A stretch of DNA of 64,000 nt from Enterobacter sp. GTDB taxonomy: Bacteria; Pseudomonadota; Gammaproteobacteria; Enterobacterales; Enterobacteriaceae. Of this stretch, positions 17,882 through 26,927 are shown in pieces. The stretch's first letter is position 1, and every line of letters begins with the position of its first letter. Location: the NCBI GenBank assembly GCA_022649305.1, contig JALCNW010000006.1, forward strand, positions 1 to 64,000. The letters run 5' to 3'. Made by a program: the position numbers and the translations under genes. The notes beneath the pieces are model-generated. The model was not told where the DNA came from, did not search any database, and was given only the letters and a program-made list of their open reading frames with translations.

Positions 17882-19573
17882 ATGGACAACACAACATCGA
17901 TGCGCGCCCAGCAAAAGCTGAGCTTCTTGCATCACATCCGCCTAGTTCCGCTGTTTTCCTCAATTCTCGGTGGCATCATTCTGTTATTTGCCTTGAGTTC
18001 GGTGCTGGCAGGGTATTTCCTGCTGAAAGCCGATTCAGACTTGCAGGATGTGACATCTGAAATCCAGGTTCGAACGGGTTTATCGAACAGTTCAAACCAT
18101 CTGCGCACGGCGCGTATCAATATGATTCATGCGGGAGCGGCCAGCCGTATTGCGGAAATGGACGCGATGAAGCAGAACATTGCTGAAGCCGAAACTCGCA
18201 TCAAGCAATCACAGCAAAGCTTCGCGTCTTATATGGGTCGCACGGTACGTACGCCTGCGGATGAAGCGCTGGATGGCGATTTGAAAGCACGGTTTGATGC
18301 CTATGTTGCAGGCCTACAGCCGATGCTGAAATATGCTAAAAACGGAATGTTTGAAGCGATTATCAACCATGAGAATGAGTCAGCGCGTCCGCTGGACGAT
18401 GCCTATAACGAGATCCTGTTAAAAGCGATTAAAATTCGCACCGACCGCGCCAATGCCCTGACCGCTGATGCACATAAACGTACCCAGCTTGGGCTGATGT
18501 TTATGGTAGGCGCGCTCGCTCTGGCGTTGATGTTAACGGTGATAACCTTTGTGGTGCTGCGTCGTACCGTTATTAGCCCGTTACAACGCGCAGCACGTCG
18601 CATTGAACTGATTGCAAAAGGTGACCTCACGCTGGCTGATGATCTGACAGGGCGCAGTGAAATTGGCCGTTTGACCCACGACTTGCAAACCATGCAGCAT
18701 TCACTGGTGCAAACTGTCGGTACGGTACGTGAGGGGGCGGAGCAGATCTATCGGGGAACTAGCGAGATTTCGGCGGGTAATACCGACCTGTCTTCGCGTA
18801 CCGAACAGCAGGCAGCTGCCATTGAACAGACGGCGGCCAGCATGGAACAGTTGACCGCAACGGTGAAACAGAACGCCGATAACGCGCATCACGCCAGCAA
18901 ACTGGCGGGCGATGCCTCCGGTAAAGCCAGCCGTGGCGGGCAGATGGTCTCCGGCGTGGTCAAAACCATGGGCAATATTTCTTCAAGCTCTAAAAAGATC
19001 TCTGAAATCACCGCCGTGATTAACAGCATCGCGTTCCAGACTAATATTCTGGCGCTGAACGCCGCTGTAGAAGCCGCGCGTGCGGGCGAACAGGGCCGCG
19101 GATTTGCCGTTGTCGCCAGCGAAGTGCGTACGCTGGCAAGCCGTAGCGCCAACGCAGCCAAAGAGATTGAAGGGCTGATTAACGAGTCTGTCACGCTGAT
19201 TGACCAGGGTTCTGGCGAAGTGGTCGCCGCGGGTAATACGATGAATGAAATCGTCGAAGCGGTTAAACGTGTCACCGATATCATGCTCGAAATCGCCGCT
19301 GCGTCTGATGAGCAGAGCCGTGGCATTGAGCAGGTAAGCCAGGCTATCTCGGAGATGGACAAAGTGACTCAACAGAACGCCTCGCTGGTGGAGGAAGCTT
19401 CAGCCGCGGCGGCGTCTCTGGAAGAGCAGGGCGCACGACTGACCGAGGCCGTCGGGACGTTCCGCTTGAAAGGAGCGACAAAACAGCGTAGCGCAGTATC
19501 AGTGCCAACCACTCCATCTGCGCCGCTGCGTCCGGTAGCGGCGAGCAGCGGTGAGAACTGGGAAACGTTCTGA
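17882..19573 (+). CDS. trg: Methyl-accepting chemotaxis protein Trg (ribose/galactose receptor)
   Basis: A 563-residue transmembrane chemoreceptor aligning with E. coli Trg (546) throughout. Helix 1 is near residues 18-42, the periplasmic sensing domain at about 43-200, helix 2 near 205-225, then HAMP and the long signalling coiled coil with the hairpin tip [32 protein letters not shown] region. In E. coli, Trg senses ribose- and galactose-binding proteins. The C-terminal tail is longer and ends in NWETF, the CheR/CheB-docking pentapeptide that E. coli Trg lacks. The ATG at 17882 follows a weak site (gtcgacggtc). Confidence 0.95.
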   Translation: MDNTTSMRAQQKLSFLHHIRLVPLFSSILGGIILLFALSSVLAGYFLLKADSDLQDVTSEIQVRTGLSNSSNHLRTARINMIHAGAASRIAEMDAMKQNIAEAETRIKQSQQSFASYMGRTVRTPADEALDGDLKARFDAYVAGLQPMLKYAKNGMFEAIINHENESARPLDDAYNEILLKAIKIRTDRANALTADAHKRTQLGLMFMVGALALALMLTVITFVVLRRTVISPLQRAARRIELIAKGDLTLADDLTGRSEIGRLTHDLQTMQHSLVQTVGTVREGAEQIYRGTSEISAGNTDLSSRTEQQAAAIEQTAASMEQLTATVKQNADNAHHASKLAGDASGKASRGGQMVSGVVKTMGNISSSSKKISEITAVINSIAFQTNILALNAAVEAARAGEQGRGFAVVASEVRTLASRSANAAKEIEGLINESVTLIDQGSGEVVAAGNTMNEIVEAVKRVTDIMLEIAAASDEQSRGIEQVSQAISEMDKVTQQNASLVEEASAAAASLEEQGARLTEAVGTFRLKGATKQRSAVSVPTTPSAPLRPVAASSGENWETF

Positions 19574-19611
19574 TCCGCGCAGCATTGATTGACTGGTTTT
19601 AAAACCGGTGT

Positions 19612-19645
19612 AAAAAGGGTTCATGCTTGTACATGAACCCTTTTT
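19612..19645 (+). terminator. Rho-independent terminator of trg
   Basis: A 14-bp stem (AAAAAGGGTTCATG/CATGAACCCTTTTT) with loop CTTGTA and a T-run, about 40 bases after the trg stop. Confidence 0.9.
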
Positions 19646-19660
19646 AATGGTGGTAACGCG

Positions 19661-20110
19661 ATGATTTCAGCAAAACGTTTAACCGTACTGTTTGCTTTTT
19701 CAGGCCTGCTGACCGGTTGTTCGGTGGGCGTGGGCGGCATCGGGATTGGCGGGGGAAGTAACGGCGTTGGCGTGGGCGCTGGCCTGTCCTTCCCGATAAG
19801 CGGCTCCACCTCGACCAAAGAGAGCGCCACCGATTCGTCCCAGCCGGACTGTAATGGGGAAGTGTACCAGGTACAGCCAAACTATCCCGCGCAGGCGATG
19901 GCCCAGGAGTTTGAAGGTAAAGTCGCGGTGACGTTCGATGTAAAATCCGATGGACGGGCAACGGGCTACAGCGCTAAAGGTGATAAAGCGTTTTTCGCAG
20001 AAACCTGGAAAGCGGTGGCTCGCAGCTGCTGGACGCCAGGAGTACGAAAGGATTTGGTCGTGACGTTTAAGATGAACAAGCCAATCATGTTTGAGCCTAC
20101 TGCACCCTAA
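19661..20110 (+). CDS. Lipoprotein with a TonB C-terminal domain
   Basis: A 149-residue protein with a lipoprotein signal ending LLTGC (Cys20), a very glycine-rich linker (SVGVGGIGIGGGSNGVGVG) and a C-terminal TonB-like domain of about 80 residues (VQPNYPAQAMAQEFEGKVAVTFDVKSDG). Two Cys residues (near 64 and 124) could form a disulfide. A lipid anchor in place of the usual TonB transmembrane helix means it cannot couple to ExbBD like TonB; an envelope binding or scaffold role is possible. It stands alone between trg and a convergent dehydrogenase gene. Confidence 0.75.
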   Translation: MISAKRLTVLFAFSGLLTGCSVGVGGIGIGGGSNGVGVGAGLSFPISGSTSTKESATDSSQPDCNGEVYQVQPNYPAQAMAQEFEGKVAVTFDVKSDGRATGYSAKGDKAFFAETWKAVARSCWTPGVRKDLVVTFKMNKPIMFEPTAP

Positions 20111-20113
20111 AAA

Positions 20114-20143
20114 AACGGCCAGTCATGAAAGTGACTGGCCGTT
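20114..20143. terminator. Bidirectional terminator
   Basis: Perfect 12-bp stem AACGGCCAGTCA/TGACTGGCCGTT with loop TGAAAG and an A-run on its left side, between convergent genes. The A-run makes it a classical terminator for the minus-strand dehydrogenase. Confidence 0.88.
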
Positions 20144-20158
20144 AAACGTTATGCCCGA

Positions 20159-22543
20159 TTACTGCTTGTCGGGTAACGCATAGGCAATAATGTAATCACC
20201 ACGGTCCGGCGACTGACGTGCGCCGCCCGCATTAATGATGATGTACTGTTTGCCGGTTTTCGGCGACACGTAGGTCATCGGGCCAGACTGGCTGCCGACT
20301 GGCAGACGGCTTTTCCAGATCTCTTTCCCGGTTGCGGTATCAAATGCGCGCAGGTAGAAGTCCTGAGTGCCCGCAAAGAACAGCAAACCTGACTGCGTCG
20401 AGAGAGACGCGCCCAGCGTCGGCATGCCGATCGGGATTGGCAGATGCATACGAATACCCAGCGGGCCGGTGTCTTCTACGGTTCCCACCGGAACCTGCCA
20501 CACCAGCTTGCCGCTTTTCAGATCGACGGCTGACATGGTACCAAACGGTGGTTTCTGGCACGGAATGCCCAGCGGAGACAAGAAGCGCTCGCGCATGGCA
20601 CCGTATGGCGTACCGTCCATTGGGACAATCCCCATCTCAATCCCGCTGGCGTCTTTGGCGACGTTGGCACGTGGCACCATGTAGTTTGCCAGCCCCAGAC
20701 GCATGTCATTCACAAACATCAGGCCGTTATTAGGATCGACTGAGACACTGCCCCAGTTCATACCGCCGAGCGAGCCCGGGAACTGCAGAGAACGATCGAG
20801 TCCAGGCGGAGTGAATACGCCCTGGTGGCGCATCTCTTTGAACTGAATACGACACAGCAACAGGTCGACAGGCGTCGCACCCCACATGTCGGATTCGGTC
20901 AGCGTCTGGTTGCCAATCATCGGCATACCAACGGAATACGGTTGGGTTGGGGAGTAGCGTTCACCCGGAATGTGACCCGCAGGGACCGGACGTTCTTCAA
21001 CTTTCGCTACCGGCTCGCCAGTTTCACGATTGAGCATAAAGATCATGCCCTGTTTACTGGTTTGCACCAGCACCGGCGTGGTGCCGCCTTTACCATCTGG
21101 CAGATCGTAAAGCAGCGGCTGCGAAGGCAGGTCAAAGTCCCACAGGTCATGGTGGGTGGTTTGATAATGCCAGCGCACCTGTCCGGTGGTTGCATCAACG
21201 GCCACAATCGAGGAGCTGTATTTATCGTCCAGCGCGGTGCGTTCGCCAGCGTAGAAATCAGGCGTGGCGTTACCGGTTGGCAGGTAAATCAGGTTCAGCT
21301 TGGCGTCGTAAGACATGGCAGACCAGACGTTTGGCGTACCGCGCGTGTAGGTCTGGCCTTCTGGCGGTTCGCCGGTCAGGGCTGGATTGCCCGGATCCCA
21401 TGCCCACGCCAGCTTGCCGGTGCGAACGTCATAAGCTCGGACCACGCCCGGCGGTTCACCCGTCGAGAAGTTATCGGCAACGCGTCCACCAACAACTACC
21501 ACGTTTCCCGCCACCAGTGGTGTGGATGTCTGCTGGTAGTAACCTGGTTTGATTTCGCCCATGCCTATGCTGAGGTCAACGATACCGTGGTTGCCAAAGT
21601 CTTCACACAATTTGCCGTTGTCGGCATTGATGGCAATCAGGCGCGCATCGATGGTCGGCAGGAACAGACGACGAGGACAGGCGGCTGGCTGGGTCTCATT
21701 TTGTGACGTTGTCACTGATTGATGGTCTTCAAAATAACCCAGACCACGACAGCGCTGCCAGTTAGGGGCCGTGGCTTTGGAATCGTAGCGCCACTTCTCC
21801 TTGCCGGAATCAACATCCAGCGCCAGCACTTTACTGTATGGCGTACAGACAAACAGCGTGTCGCCGATTTGCAGCGGGGTGTTCTGATCTTCCGCACCGG
21901 AACCGTTGCTTAGCGGAATATCACCCGTATGCGCGGTCCATGCCACCTTCAGTTCATTGACGTTCTGCTTATTGATCTGATCAAGCGCCGCAAAGCGGTC
22001 ACCGTGGGTGGTATTACCCCAGTGTTCCCAGTTTTTCTGCTGTTCGCCAGAAGCAACCGGTTTGACCGGAACAGATTCATTCGCGCTCACCAGCGTTTGC
22101 GGTTTGAACATCCAGCCTAAGCTCACCAGCATGGCGACGGCGAGGATAGCAGCAACACCAAACGCCGGTTTCTTATTTACCGGTGCGGTGTGGTTTGCCG
22201 CACGCAGGAATGGCCAGACGATAGCGCACAGGAATGCCAGCACGGCCAGCGTGAACAGGCGCGAGAATAACGGCCAGAAATCCCAGCCCGCGTCGCTAAC
22301 GGCCCAAAAAATCGAGGCGATAAACGCGATGGCATACAGGACGATACCGCTGAGGCGATTCGTGAAGATTAAAAAGGCGGAGACGACCATCACTACGCCA
22401 ACGATCAGGAAGTACCAACTTCCGCCTACGGTGGCGAGCTTAAAGCCCAATCCACCGATTGCCAGACCGACGATTGCCATCAGTCCGATCAGGAGCCACT
22501 GCAGGATCCTTGCTATCCCGCGCGGCGCGCTGCCAAATGTCAT
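20159..22543 (-). CDS. Membrane-bound PQQ-dependent dehydrogenase (glucose/quinate/shikimate family)
   Basis: A 794-residue quinoprotein with five N-terminal transmembrane helices (to about residue 140) and a periplasmic eight-bladed PQQ propeller. It passes electrons from periplasmic oxidation of a polyol or sugar to ubiquinone. The Gcd residues Asp466 (HHDLWDFDLP) and the PQQ lysine (TSKQGMIFML) are conserved. However, the position equivalent to E. coli Gcd His775 is Ala775 (NAGGARQ for SAGGHGS). Overall divergence from Gcd is large, so this is a paralogue, perhaps a quinate-type enzyme. The ATG at 22543 follows AAGGAG; the longer frame is rejected. Confidence 0.85.
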   Translation of the reverse strand: MTFGSAPRGIARILQWLLIGLMAIVGLAIGGLGFKLATVGGSWYFLIVGVVMVVSAFLIFTNRLSGIVLYAIAFIASIFWAVSDAGWDFWPLFSRLFTLAVLAFLCAIVWPFLRAANHTAPVNKKPAFGVAAILAVAMLVSLGWMFKPQTLVSANESVPVKPVASGEQQKNWEHWGNTTHGDRFAALDQINKQNVNELKVAWTAHTGDIPLSNGSGAEDQNTPLQIGDTLFVCTPYSKVLALDVDSGKEKWRYDSKATAPNWQRCRGLGYFEDHQSVTTSQNETQPAACPRRLFLPTIDARLIAINADNGKLCEDFGNHGIVDLSIGMGEIKPGYYQQTSTPLVAGNVVVVGGRVADNFSTGEPPGVVRAYDVRTGKLAWAWDPGNPALTGEPPEGQTYTRGTPNVWSAMSYDAKLNLIYLPTGNATPDFYAGERTALDDKYSSSIVAVDATTGQVRWHYQTTHHDLWDFDLPSQPLLYDLPDGKGGTTPVLVQTSKQGMIFMLNRETGEPVAKVEERPVPAGHIPGERYSPTQPYSVGMPMIGNQTLTESDMWGATPVDLLLCRIQFKEMRHQGVFTPPGLDRSLQFPGSLGGMNWGSVSVDPNNGLMFVNDMRLGLANYMVPRANVAKDASGIEMGIVPMDGTPYGAMRERFLSPLGIPCQKPPFGTMSAVDLKSGKLVWQVPVGTVEDTGPLGIRMHLPIPIGMPTLGASLSTQSGLLFFAGTQDFYLRAFDTATGKEIWKSRLPVGSQSGPMTYVSPKTGKQYIIINAGGARQSPDRGDYIIAYALPDKQ

Positions 22544-22783
22544 TTCTATCTCCTTAGAATGCCTCGACGTCTTCCGGTTTGTGCTGTGCTGCATCTGTAC
22601 CAAATGGGTAAATAGATTCGAGGTAAATGATGATTAATACGGTTATTACCGATTTAAAGGCAAAAAAATTCACGAAGTAATGGTTTGGTGAACCATTTGG
22701 TGAATTGGTCGGTATGATAAATCTGTTAAATTGTTTTGCGCAATTGTTAATAAAAAATTTCGCATTAATTGATTAAAAGAACC

Positions 22784-22806
22784 AAAAAACCCGTCAATGA
22801 GACGGG
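22784..22806 (-). terminator. Terminator of ydcI
   Basis: On the minus strand CCCGTC-TCATT-GACGGG is followed by TTTTTT, 27 bases after the ydcI stop. Confidence 0.85.
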
Positions 22807-22832
22807 CTGGTTGGCAAATAATGGGCAGAGAA

Positions 22833-23756
22833 TCAGATTGGCATGGATTTGCGAATGGCGCTGAGTAGCGTTTGTGCGGCAGTTGAAAGCGGGGTATCAA
22901 CGCGCGTTAAAATTCCGATAGGTTCCCCTGCTCCGGGCGAGGTAACGGGTAGCGCCACCAGGCAACCCTGGCGTAAGTCTTCTTTCACGGCGCCCGATGG
23001 AACGAACCAGACGTAATCGTAATCCACCGTTAACTGGCGAGACAGCGATGCCGACAGCGTTTCGATACAGCCGGACGGGAGTTTGCAGCCCTGCATCTGA
23101 AGCATCACTTCAGCGTTATGGCGCGGTGCCGTCCCTTTGGGTGACACCACCACCGGCCATTCCATCACTCGGCTCAGAGTAACGGTATCGCGCAAAAGAG
23201 GGTGATGGGGCCGAACGACCAGTTTTAGTGATTCGAGGAATAACAGTTCGTAGTTTAGACCCACCATCAGTTCCGGGTCGGACATTCGACCGATGCCTAA
23301 ATCCAAATCGCCTGATTTCAACCCCGACAGGATCATGGGGTTATTCATGGTGGCAACTTGCAGCGTAGTGTTCTTTTGTTGCTTATGAAACTGACCGATA
23401 ACGGACGGTAAAATCCCCAGGGCTGCCGTAGGGAGAGCTCCAATTCGCACGATATCGACGGCGTGATCGTGTTTGCCATTCAGCGACTGGCCTGCGGTGT
23501 TGATGGCATCAAGGACTTTGACGGCGTGCGTCAGAAATTGCTCGCCGACCAACGTAAGCTGAGCGCCAAGGCGGCCACGGTTAAACAGGCGCGTTCCAGT
23601 AAGTTGTTCCAGTTCGTTCAGCGTTTTTGAAAGTGCAGGCTGGCTGAGGTTAAGAGTTTCAGCCGCGCGCCCCAGCGTTCCCTGTTGAGCGACGGCTACA
23701 AAAGTGTGCAAATGGCGCAAGCGTATGCGCTGACTAAACAGACCATTTTTTTCCAT
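22833..23756 (-). CDS. ydcI: LysR-type regulator YdcI
   Basis: A 307-residue LysR regulator that matches E. coli YdcI closely, including the N-terminus (MEKNGLFSQRIRLRHLHTF), the winged helix-turn-helix (GTLGRAAETLNLSQPALSKTLNELE) and the C-terminal sensor domain. YdcI is a conserved enterobacterial regulator linked to acid and stress responses. The ATG at 23756 reproduces the E. coli start; an upstream ATG at 23780 adds eight residues. It is divergent from ydcJ, as in E. coli, and probably controls that gene and itself. Confidence 0.95.
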   Translation of the reverse strand: MEKNGLFSQRIRLRHLHTFVAVAQQGTLGRAAETLNLSQPALSKTLNELEQLTGTRLFNRGRLGAQLTLVGEQFLTHAVKVLDAINTAGQSLNGKHDHAVDIVRIGALPTAALGILPSVIGQFHKQQKNTTLQVATMNNPMILSGLKSGDLDLGIGRMSDPELMVGLNYELLFLESLKLVVRPHHPLLRDTVTLSRVMEWPVVVSPKGTAPRHNAEVMLQMQGCKLPSGCIETLSASLSRQLTVDYDYVWFVPSGAVKEDLRQGCLVALPVTSPGAGEPIGILTRVDTPLSTAAQTLLSAIRKSMPI

Positions 23757-23796
23757 ATGCGATGTTAAAAACAGAGCCATGCGGGTGACAAGTGAA

Positions 23797-23815
23797 GTTA
23801 TCTAAATTTGATAAC
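23797..23815. promoter_or_regulatory. Inverted repeat in the ydcI-ydcJ intergenic region, candidate YdcI site
   Basis: GTTATC-TAAATTT-GATAAC is a symmetrical 19-bp dyad containing ATC-N7-GAT, in the spacing range of LysR-type boxes. It lies 41 bases upstream of ydcI. Assignment to YdcI is inferred from position. Confidence 0.5.
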
Positions 23816-24032
23816 CTGATAGCAAAATATTATTAACATTTGATCCATTTGAGTTACAAGAGGATTTTTACTCAAGGTGATTTAATCGCCTTATGATCAC
23901 AATCCTGTGGCATAAGGTCAAAAGTACAGGGAATGTGCAGTCGCCCATCAGGATCACAAATCCGAAATTCTTCCCCCCAACGAAGACGGCCTTCTCTACA
24001 CTCCAGATATTATTCACTGGAGGCATGACATC

Positions 24033-25376
24033 ATGGCGAACACCATCACGGCTGATGATATTCGGGAACTTTTTTCGCAGGCTATGTCAGCAATGTACCA
24101 GCAGGAAGTTCCGCAATACGGCACATTGCTGGAACTGGTTGCAGATGTGAATCTGGCGGTGCTGGAAAATAACCCGCGCTTGCATGAACAACTGGTGAAC
24201 GCAGATGAACTGGCGCGACTGAACGTCGAACGCCACGGTGCCATTCGCGTAGGGAGCGCAAAAGAGCTGGCAACTTTGCGGCGGATGTTTGCCATTATGG
24301 GAATGCATCCGGTGAGCTATTACGATCTCTCCCAGGCCGGTGTGCCGGTACACTCGACGGCGTTTCGTCCCGTCGATGACGCGGCATTATCCCGAAATCC
24401 TTTCCGCGTGTTTACCTCGTTGCTGCGCCTTGAACTGATCGGCAACGTTGCCTTGCGCGAACAGGCGGCCAACATTCTGGCAACGCGCACTATCTTTACC
24501 CCGCGCTGTCTGGAATTGATCGAACAGCATGAGTCCGAAGGCACATTCACCGAGAGTCAGGCGCGCGAGTTTGTTAAAGAGGCACTGGAAACGTTCCGCT
24601 GGCACAGCCACGCTATTGTCGATCAGGAAACGTATCAGGCGCTGCATAATGAACATCGACTCATCGCTGACGTTGTTTGCTTCCCTGGATGCCATATCAA
24701 CCATCTGACGCCGCGCACGCTGGATATCGACAGGGTGCAGGAATTGATGCCTAAGTATGCTATCGAACCCAAAATTCTCATTGAGGGCCCGCCGCGCCGT
24801 GAGGTGCCGATTCTCCTTCGTCAGACCAGCTTTAAAGCGCTCGAAGAACCGGTGCTTTTTGCGGGTGAACATCGAGGAACACATACCGCGCGCTTTGGCG
24901 AAATTGAACAGCGCGGCGTGGCGCTTACGCCGAAAGGCCGCGAACTGTACGACAGGCTGCTGGGAGAGGCCGGGACGGGCAAAGATAACCTGACCCATCA
25001 GCTGCACCTGCGGGAAGTGTTCCAGCAATTCCCCGATAGCGAGATGTTCCTGCGCCGTCAGGAGCTGGCCTATTTCCGCTATCGCCTGACGCCTGCGGGC
25101 GAATCGCATCGCCAGGCCTTTCGCCCTGGCGACGATCCGCAGCCGTTAATTGAGCGCGGGTGGCTGGTTGCTCAACCGATAACCTACGAAGATTTTCTCC
25201 CGGTCAGTGCGGCAGGCATTTTCCAGTCCAATCTGGGAAATGAAACCCAGGCACGTTCGCATGGAAACGCCAGTCGGGACGCCTTTGAGGTCGCGCTAGG
25301 CTGTCCGGTTCTTGACGAATTTACGCTTTATCAGCAGGCGGAAGAACGAAGTAAACGCCGTTGCGGTTTGCTCTGA
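24033..25376 (+). CDS. ydcJ: YdcJ/HglS-type 2-oxoadipate dioxygenase/decarboxylase
   Basis: A 447-residue DUF1338 protein, the same length as E. coli YdcJ. The family (HglS) is an Fe(II) enzyme of the VOC superfamily converting 2-oxoadipate to 2-hydroxyglutarate in D-lysine catabolism. Likely metal ligands are His68 (VERHGAIRVGS), His221 or His224 (GCHINHLTPR) and Glu290 (FGEIEQRG). Arg residues around RVGSAKE fit the substrate carboxylate site. An ATG with GGAGGC upstream defines the start. The enzymatic role in enterobacteria is inferred from the Pseudomonas enzyme. Confidence 0.93.
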   Translation: MANTITADDIRELFSQAMSAMYQQEVPQYGTLLELVADVNLAVLENNPRLHEQLVNADELARLNVERHGAIRVGSAKELATLRRMFAIMGMHPVSYYDLSQAGVPVHSTAFRPVDDAALSRNPFRVFTSLLRLELIGNVALREQAANILATRTIFTPRCLELIEQHESEGTFTESQAREFVKEALETFRWHSHAIVDQETYQALHNEHRLIADVVCFPGCHINHLTPRTLDIDRVQELMPKYAIEPKILIEGPPRREVPILLRQTSFKALEEPVLFAGEHRGTHTARFGEIEQRGVALTPKGRELYDRLLGEAGTGKDNLTHQLHLREVFQQFPDSEMFLRRQELAYFRYRLTPAGESHRQAFRPGDDPQPLIERGWLVAQPITYEDFLPVSAAGIFQSNLGNETQARSHGNASRDAFEVALGCPVLDEFTLYQQAEERSKRRCGLL

Positions 25377-25418
25377 AAACGTTACTCTGCTGGGGTGTGA
25401 TGGAAACAGAAGGTCAGG

Positions 25419-26927
25419 ATGGAAAACTCCTCAACTCCAGTAGTGAATACGCGCCAGGGTGCGCTGATCGGTTTTATCGATGATGACGTGCATGTCTGGT
25501 GCGGCATTCCCTATGCTGCGCCGCCAGTGGGGCCGTTGCGCTGGCGTTCGCCGCAACCGTCGCCATGTTGGGACGATGTGCGCGAAGCCACTACGTTTTC
25601 AGCTTCCAGCTGGCAGAGCAGTGAATATTGTCAGGCGCTGGGCGGCGGCGATCCGGGTCGTTTCTCTGAGGATTGTCTTTATCTCAATATCTGGTCGCCC
25701 GTAACGCGTCAAACGCCACTGCCGGTGATGGTGTGGCTGCACGGCGGCGGTTTTACGATTGGCGCAGGTGGCTTGCCGCCTTATCAGGGCCACGCGCTGG
25801 CGAGACGCGATGTCGTGGTGGTGACGCTCAACTATCGTCTCGGGCATTTGGGCTTTTTTGCCCATCCTGCGCTGGAGGGGGAGGAGGATCGCGTGGTGCA
25901 TAATTTTGCGCTGCTCGATCAAATCGCCGCGCTACAGTGGATACGCGACAATATTGCCGCCTTTGGCGGTGATCCGGACAACATCACCCTGTTTGGTGAA
26001 TCTGCCGGAGCCCGCAGCGTGCTGTCATTGCTTGCCTCGCCGCTGGCGAAAAACTTGTTTCATAAAGCGATTGTGCAAAGCGGCTATACGCTACCGGACA
26101 CACCGCGTGAACAGGCGCTGCAAAACGGCGACGCGCTGGCAACGCATTTAGGGATTGAGCATGCCACCGCAGAGCAGTTGCGAGCGATCCCCGCAGAAAC
26201 CTTTTGGCCGTTGACGGCTCCCTATAACATTGCACCGACGCCCATTGTTGGCGACTGCGTGCTACCCGAGCCCATGCTGGACGTGTTTTTCGCGGGCCGG
26301 CAGCATCCTGTTCCGCTAATGATTGGCTCGAACAGCGACGAGGCCAGCGTGATGGCGGTGTTTGGAGTTGATCTTGCCGGACAAATTGAAAAGCTCCGCC
26401 GCGAACGTCGTTTTGGCTTAGGGATTATCAAGCTGCTTTATCCTGGCGTAAAAGGGGATGAGGAGCTGGGCCGTCAGGTGTGCCGCGATATGGCGTTTAC
26501 GACGATGGGATATGTGGCGATGCAGGCCCAGCAGCGCGTGGGTGAGCCGTGCTGGCGCTACTGGTTTGATTATGTTGCTCAAGCCGAACATGAAACGTAT
26601 CCCAACGGCGCGTGGCACGGGAACGAGGTGCCTTACGTGTTTGATACGCTGGGTACGGTAGAACCCTCAAGGCGGTATGTGAACGAGCATGATCTGGCTT
26701 TCTCTGCGCAGGTGGCCGACTACTGGGTCAACTTTGCCCGCCATGCCAGTCGGACCTGTGATGCATTGCAAGGTCCGACAAGATGGCTTGCCTGTCGAAA
26801 AGGGCGAGACGTTTTACTGCGCATCGGATTGAATAAACATGCAGGTTTTAAGCTGGAAAACCGTTTTATGCGCGCCAGAATGAGCTTATTTAAACGGGTC
26901 ATGAAACACCACGTCAGTCTGGATTAA
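25419..26927 (+). CDS. Type-B carboxylesterase/lipase (PnbA-like)
   Basis: A 502-residue alpha/beta hydrolase of the carboxylesterase type-B family. The nucleophile elbow GESAGA gives Ser195, the oxyanion loop is VWLHGGGF, and SEDCLYLNIW is the family's second signature; the His of the triad is likely in WHGNEVPYVF. There is no signal peptide, so it acts in the cytoplasm on unknown esters. It begins an insertion between ydcJ and opgD, and its 3' end overlaps the convergent LysR gene by 14 bases, implying the two may be functionally linked. Confidence 0.87.
   Translation: MENSSTPVVNTRQGALIGFIDDDVHVWCGIPYAAPPVGPLRWRSPQPSPCWDDVREATTFSASSWQSSEYCQALGGGDPGRFSEDCLYLNIWSPVTRQTPLPVMVWLHGGGFTIGAGGLPPYQGHALARRDVVVVTLNYRLGHLGFFAHPALEGEEDRVVHNFALLDQIAALQWIRDNIAAFGGDPDNITLFGESAGARSVLSLLASPLAKNLFHKAIVQSGYTLPDTPREQALQNGDALATHLGIEHATAEQLRAIPAETFWPLTAPYNIAPTPIVGDCVLPEPMLDVFFAGRQHPVPLMIGSNSDEASVMAVFGVDLAGQIEKLRRERRFGLGIIKLLYPGVKGDEELGRQVCRDMAFTTMGYVAMQAQQRVGEPCWRYWFDYVAQAEHETYPNGAWHGNEVPYVFDTLGTVEPSRRYVNEHDLAFSAQVADYWVNFARHASRTCDALQGPTRWLACRKGRDVLLRIGLNKHAGFKLENRFMRARMSLFKRVMKHHVSLD

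Noticed and set aside
20825..21706. Open frame antisense to the PQQ dehydrogenase
   Set aside because: No start signal or recognisable domain; the propeller gene explains the sequence.
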